Below, in pieces: positions 61,202 to 64,000 of a DNA stretch of 64,000 nucleotides (its first letter is position 1; every line of letters begins with the position of its first letter). A program made the position numbers and the translations under genes. This stretch comes from Candidatus Nanopelagicales bacterium. GTDB taxonomy: Bacteria; Actinomycetota; Actinomycetes; S36-B12; GCA-2699445. The notes under the pieces were generated by a model. It did no database searches, had not been told where the DNA came from, and was given only the letters and a program-made list of their open reading frames with translations. Location of the stretch: contig JBAOHO010000026.1 of NCBI GenBank assembly GCA_037045355.1, positions 248,001 through 312,000 of the forward strand, in the 5' to 3' direction.

Positions 61202-61720
61202 GTGGACAACGCGTCGTTCGCTGCGGATGTAGCCACCTGGCAGTCGGCGTACGTCCTGATCGGGGGCATGGCGGCGACGCTGACTGGTCTGCTCTTCGTC
61301 GCTGTCTCGATCAATCTGCGCACCGTGATGAGTCGCGCCAACCCGGAACTGCGACACAGCGCCATCCGCACGTTCAATCAGTTCGTGCTGATCATGGAAT
61401 TGGCGATCGTGTTTCAGATCCCGCAGCAGGTTCCGGTCACGCTGGGGGCCAGTGTCATCGTCTTGTCGGTCGTGGCGCTCGGGATCATCGTCACCGCGAC
61501 CCGGGAAGCGGGGACTGGCAGCGCGTCATCGCTCCGGACCTCATGGCCGAGTTACGCGCTCTTCCTGGCGTTCGCCGCGGTCGGGGGCCTGATCACGACC
61601 GGGCAATTCGAGTTGCTGTTCGTCATGGTCTCGCTGGTCATCGGAACGTTGATCTCGGCTGTGTTCAGCGCCTGGCAGTTGATGGTGGAAGTCGGCCAGG
61701 ACGATCAGGCAGCGGCGTGA
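61202..61720 (+). CDS. Four-helix membrane protein
   Basis: A 172-residue protein with four hydrophobic helices (about 18-42, 60-80, 85-105, 115-160) and a conserved-looking AATLTGLLFVAVSINLRTV segment. GTG 61202 begins 4 bp after the decarboxylase stop, so it is probably cotranscribed. No family recognised; a transporter role for the amine product is only a guess, since it is too short for an antiporter. Confidence 0.65.
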   Translation: MDNASFAADVATWQSAYVLIGGMAATLTGLLFVAVSINLRTVMSRANPELRHSAIRTFNQFVLIMELAIVFQIPQQVPVTLGASVIVLSVVALGIIVTATREAGTGSASSLRTSWPSYALFLAFAAVGGLITTGQFELLFVMVSLVIGTLISAVFSAWQLMVEVGQDDQAAA

Positions 61721-61745
61721 GCGAGGTCCGGGTCGCGGCTTCGGG

Positions 61746-62927
61746 TCACAGATCAGACGGCAGGTCCGGTGGAGGCGTGTCGTAGCGTGCGGGAGTCCGC
61801 GAGTACCGCACGGGGTGGGCGACTTGAGGTCGGACATCGCCGAGGGAGTCGACCAGTTCGACCACGGGATCAAGCCCCAGATCGGCGGCCAGGTCGAACG
61901 CTTCCGCGATCGTGTTGACCGGCCCAGCCGGCACGCCCGCCTGAGTGAGTTCCGCCAGCCAGGTGGCAGCAGGTCGGCTGGCGAGGATCTGCTCAAGGGA
62001 CGTGACCAGTTCGGGTCGATGGGAGACCCGGGCTGCGTTGGTCTGGAATCGCTCATCGGACGCGAGCTCCGGATCACCGATCACCGTGCACAGGGCCGCG
62101 AACTGCCGGTCGTTGCCTGCGCAGATCATGATCTGGCGATCGGCGGTCGCGAACGTCTCGAAGGGGGCGATAGACGGGTGTTCGTTGCCGCGCATGTGCG
62201 GCACGACGCCCGCCCCGACGTGCGCCTGGGCCTGGTTGGCCAAGGCGGAGAGCAATGACTGCAGCAGGTTGACCTCGACGATTTGGCCTTGTCCGGTGAT
62301 GTCTCGGTGTCGCAGCGCGGCCAGGATTCCCATGCCGGCGTGCAAGCCGGCGATGATGTCGACGAGGGCTACTCCGGCCTTGCTCGGGTGGGCGGCGTCC
62401 GGCCCGGTGATGCTCATGAGCCCGCCCACAGCCTGAACGACAGGATCGTAGCCCGGCATCCCGGCACCTGCTCCAGCGCCGAAACCGCTGATAGAGCAGT
62501 AGACCAGCTGCGGCCTGAGGGATCGGAGCTCGTCGTACCCCAAGCCGAAGCGTGCCATTGTCCCGGGTGCGAAGTTCTCGATGACCACATCGGACCGCAG
62601 CGCCAACGATCGGGCCGACGCCCGTCCGTCGCGTGTGGCCAGGTCGAGCGCCACGGACGTCTTGTTGCGGTTGACCGACTCGAAGTAGGTGGCCCGGCCG
62701 CGGTCGTCGAACGGTGGGCCCCAATGCCGAGTGTCGTCGCCCGTGCCCGGGCGCTCCACCTTGATGACCTCGGCACCCAGGTCCGCCAACAGCATCGTGC
62801 AATAGGGGCCGGCCAGGATCCGGCTGAAGTCCGCGATGACGATGCCGTCGAGCGCTCCTGTCATCGGCGGTAGGCCTCCTGTCATCGGCGGTAGGCCTCC
62901 TGTCATCGGCGGTAGGCCTCCTGTCAT
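61746..62927 (-). CDS. Family III CoA-transferase (CaiB/BaiF; SUGCT-like)
   Basis: A 393-residue CoA-transferase. Family motifs are LDGIVIADFSRILAGPYCTM, GAEVIKVERPG, FESVNRNKTSVALDL and GYDPVVQAVGGLMSITG; the catalytic Asp lies in the GGLMSITGPD-to-VALVDIIAG region. The adjacent gene encodes a glutaryl-CoA dehydrogenase-like enzyme, so the acceptor may be glutarate (as for SUGCT). The start is ATG 62927, overlapping the dehydrogenase stop, but three 21-bp repeats (MTGGLPP) precede the conserved MTGALDG, which could be the ancestral start. Confidence 0.85.
   Translation of the reverse strand: MTGGLPPMTGGLPPMTGGLPPMTGALDGIVIADFSRILAGPYCTMLLADLGAEVIKVERPGTGDDTRHWGPPFDDRGRATYFESVNRNKTSVALDLATRDGRASARSLALRSDVVIENFAPGTMARFGLGYDELRSLRPQLVYCSISGFGAGAGAGMPGYDPVVQAVGGLMSITGPDAAHPSKAGVALVDIIAGLHAGMGILAALRHRDITGQGQIVEVNLLQSLLSALANQAQAHVGAGVVPHMRGNEHPSIAPFETFATADRQIMICAGNDRQFAALCTVIGDPELASDERFQTNAARVSHRPELVTSLEQILASRPAATWLAELTQAGVPAGPVNTIAEAFDLAADLGLDPVVELVDSLGDVRPQVAHPVRYSRTPARYDTPPPDLPSDL
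62859..62921. repeat. 21-bp tandem repeat carrying SD and start codon
   Basis: Three identical 21-bp units (62859, 62880, 62901) with a fourth partial one. On the minus strand each unit holds ATGACAGGAGG, that is an ATG plus an AGGAGG placed about 10 nt before the next ATG. Confidence 0.9.
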
Positions 62928-64000
62928 CAGCGGTAGGCAGGGATTCCGGTCAGCGCTTGGCCGACCACCAAGGTGTGCATCTCGTTGGTCCCCTCGTACG
63001 TGAACACCGACTCGAGGTTGTTCATGTGCCGGATGACGGGATACTCCAGCGTCACGCCGTTGGCTCCGAGGATCGAGCGGGCCTCGCGCGCGATGTCCAG
63101 CGCCACTCGGGCGTTGTTCAGCTTGCCGACGCTGACTTGTTCGGACCGAATCCGGCCGGTGTCCTTGAGTCGGCCCAAATGCAGGGCCAGCAGCATCCCA
63201 TTTCCCAACTGGACTGCCATGTCGGCGAGTTTGCGCTGGGTCAGTTGGAAGCCTGCGAGGGGGCGATCGAACTGGTCGCGGCTCAGCGAGTAGTCGACCG
63301 CAGTCTGCAGGCAGTCGCGGCCCGCGCCAAGGGTCCCGAACACAATGCCGAAGCGTGCCTCGTTCAAGCAGGACAGTGGTCCCTTCAAGCCGGTGACTTC
63401 GGGCAGCACGGCGTCGGCGGGCAGGCGCACTGAGTCGAACACCAACTCCGAGGTGACTGACGCGCGCAGCGACATCTTCTTGTGGATCACGTTCGCGGTC
63501 ACGCCGGGGGTGTCCATGGGAACGACGAAACCCCGGATCCCCTCATCGGTCCGGGCCCACACAACTGCCACGTCGGCGACATTCCCGTTGGTGATCCACA
63601 TCTTGGATCCGTTGAGGACCCAGTCGCCGCCTTCGCGTCTCGCTGACGTGCGCATGCCTGCCGGATTGGACCCGAAGTCGGCCTCGGTGAGGCCGAAACA
63701 TCCCAGCGCCTCGCCTGTCGCCAAGCGGGGCAGCCACTGCTGTTTGTGCTCCTCGGAGCCGAACGTGTGAATCGCGAACATGGCCAGCGACCCGGTGACG
63801 CTGACCAGGGAACGGATTCCCGAGTCACCGGCCTCGAGTTCGAGGCAGGCCAGGCCGTAGGCCACCGCGCTCATCCCGGCACAGCCGTAGCCGGTCAGGT
63901 GCATCCCGAGAAGTCCCAGATTCCCCATTTCGCGGGCGAGTTCGCGGGCCGGGAGCTCGCCGGACTCGAACCAGTCGGCGATGTCCGGTTTGATCCGGTC
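62927..64000 (-). CDS. Acyl-CoA dehydrogenase, glutaryl-CoA dehydrogenase-like (5' end outside the window)
   Basis: 358 visible residues, open to the window edge. GCFGLTEADFGSNPAGMRTS and WVLNGSKMWITNG belong to the middle domain. The active-site region TYEGTNEMHTLVVGQALTGI with PAYR at the end matches glutaryl-CoA dehydrogenases (YEGT, HTLxxGxALTG). It would oxidise and decarboxylate glutaryl-CoA to crotonyl-CoA. Its stop overlaps the CoA-transferase start, so the two are coupled: CoA transfer to glutarate, then oxidation. The N-terminal segment visible (IADWFESGELPARELARE) is the usual helix of the family. Confidence 0.88.
   Translation of the reverse strand, partial: DRIKPDIADWFESGELPARELAREMGNLGLLGMHLTGYGCAGMSAVAYGLACLELEAGDSGIRSLVSVTGSLAMFAIHTFGSEEHKQQWLPRLATGEALGCFGLTEADFGSNPAGMRTSARREGGDWVLNGSKMWITNGNVADVAVVWARTDEGIRGFVVPMDTPGVTANVIHKKMSLRASVTSELVFDSVRLPADAVLPEVTGLKGPLSCLNEARFGIVFGTLGAGRDCLQTAVDYSLSRDQFDRPLAGFQLTQRKLADMAVQLGNGMLLALHLGRLKDTGRIRSEQVSVGKLNNARVALDIAREARSILGANGVTLEYPVIRHMNNLESVFTYEGTNEMHTLVVGQALTGIPAYR

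Overview
The window is high-GC, gene-dense DNA from an actinobacterium. The evidence is the codon usage, the many GTG and TTG starts, the tight ATGA/TGATG gene overlaps, a RecBCD set, Tat and TAP-type exported enzymes, GAF/AcoR-type and TetR regulators, and many transcripts that seem to start at the initiation codon (TANNNT box 6-7 nt before ATG/GTG). Genus cannot be assigned from the sequence. No rRNA, tRNA, CRISPR array, transposase or phage gene was seen, so this looks like ordinary chromosome with some accessory blocks.

Layout. 1-9.2 kb: edge of an acyltransferase, a HerA-like ATPase, a HEAT-repeat membrane protein (with an in-frame TGA) next to a family 2 glycosyltransferase, an aldo/keto reductase, a MoxR/CoxE-type pair and a DUF302 protein. 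9.2-20 kb: CoA-disulfide reductase-rhodanese behind a CsoR/CstR-like operator, an exported PGRP amidase, a sirtuin, homocysteine methyltransferase, TAP-like peptidase, patatin lipase, methylmalonyl-CoA decarboxylase, a methyltransferase and a saccharopine-dehydrogenase-like enzyme. 20.1-29.5 kb: a class II lanthipeptide/NHLM export operon (unknown membrane protein, LanM, HlyD-like adaptor, peptidase-ABC transporter, second ABC transporter) with no precursor gene in it. 29.6-39 kb: an OafA-type acyltransferase, an MBL hydrolase, and an overlapping redox operon (Ser/Gly-rich anchor protein, ApbE, ferric-reductase-like membrane protein, NuoF-like protein, ferredoxin) followed by a two-component system; at least four frame breaks lie in this operon. 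39.1-47.9 kb: recC-recB-recD. 48-53.9 kb: small membrane, hydrolase and toxin-antitoxin genes and a PepSY-like repeat protein. 54-64 kb: an aldehyde dehydrogenase with its GAF regulator, a TetR regulator, a large PLP decarboxylase, and a CoA-transferase/acyl-CoA dehydrogenase pair resembling glutarate catabolism.

The most interesting system is the lanthipeptide/NHLM operon. Its LanM has three cysteines at the cyclase zinc site (Cys-Cys-Gly form, as in ProcM-like promiscuous synthetases), and substrates are apparently encoded elsewhere. Two other features run through the window. Short in-frame tandem repeats are frequent, several of them at gene starts (24-bp, 21-bp, 16-bp, 15-bp and 12-bp units). 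Single-base frame breaks cluster mainly in the redox operon; these could be gene decay or residual assembly indels, and the sequence alone cannot separate the two.
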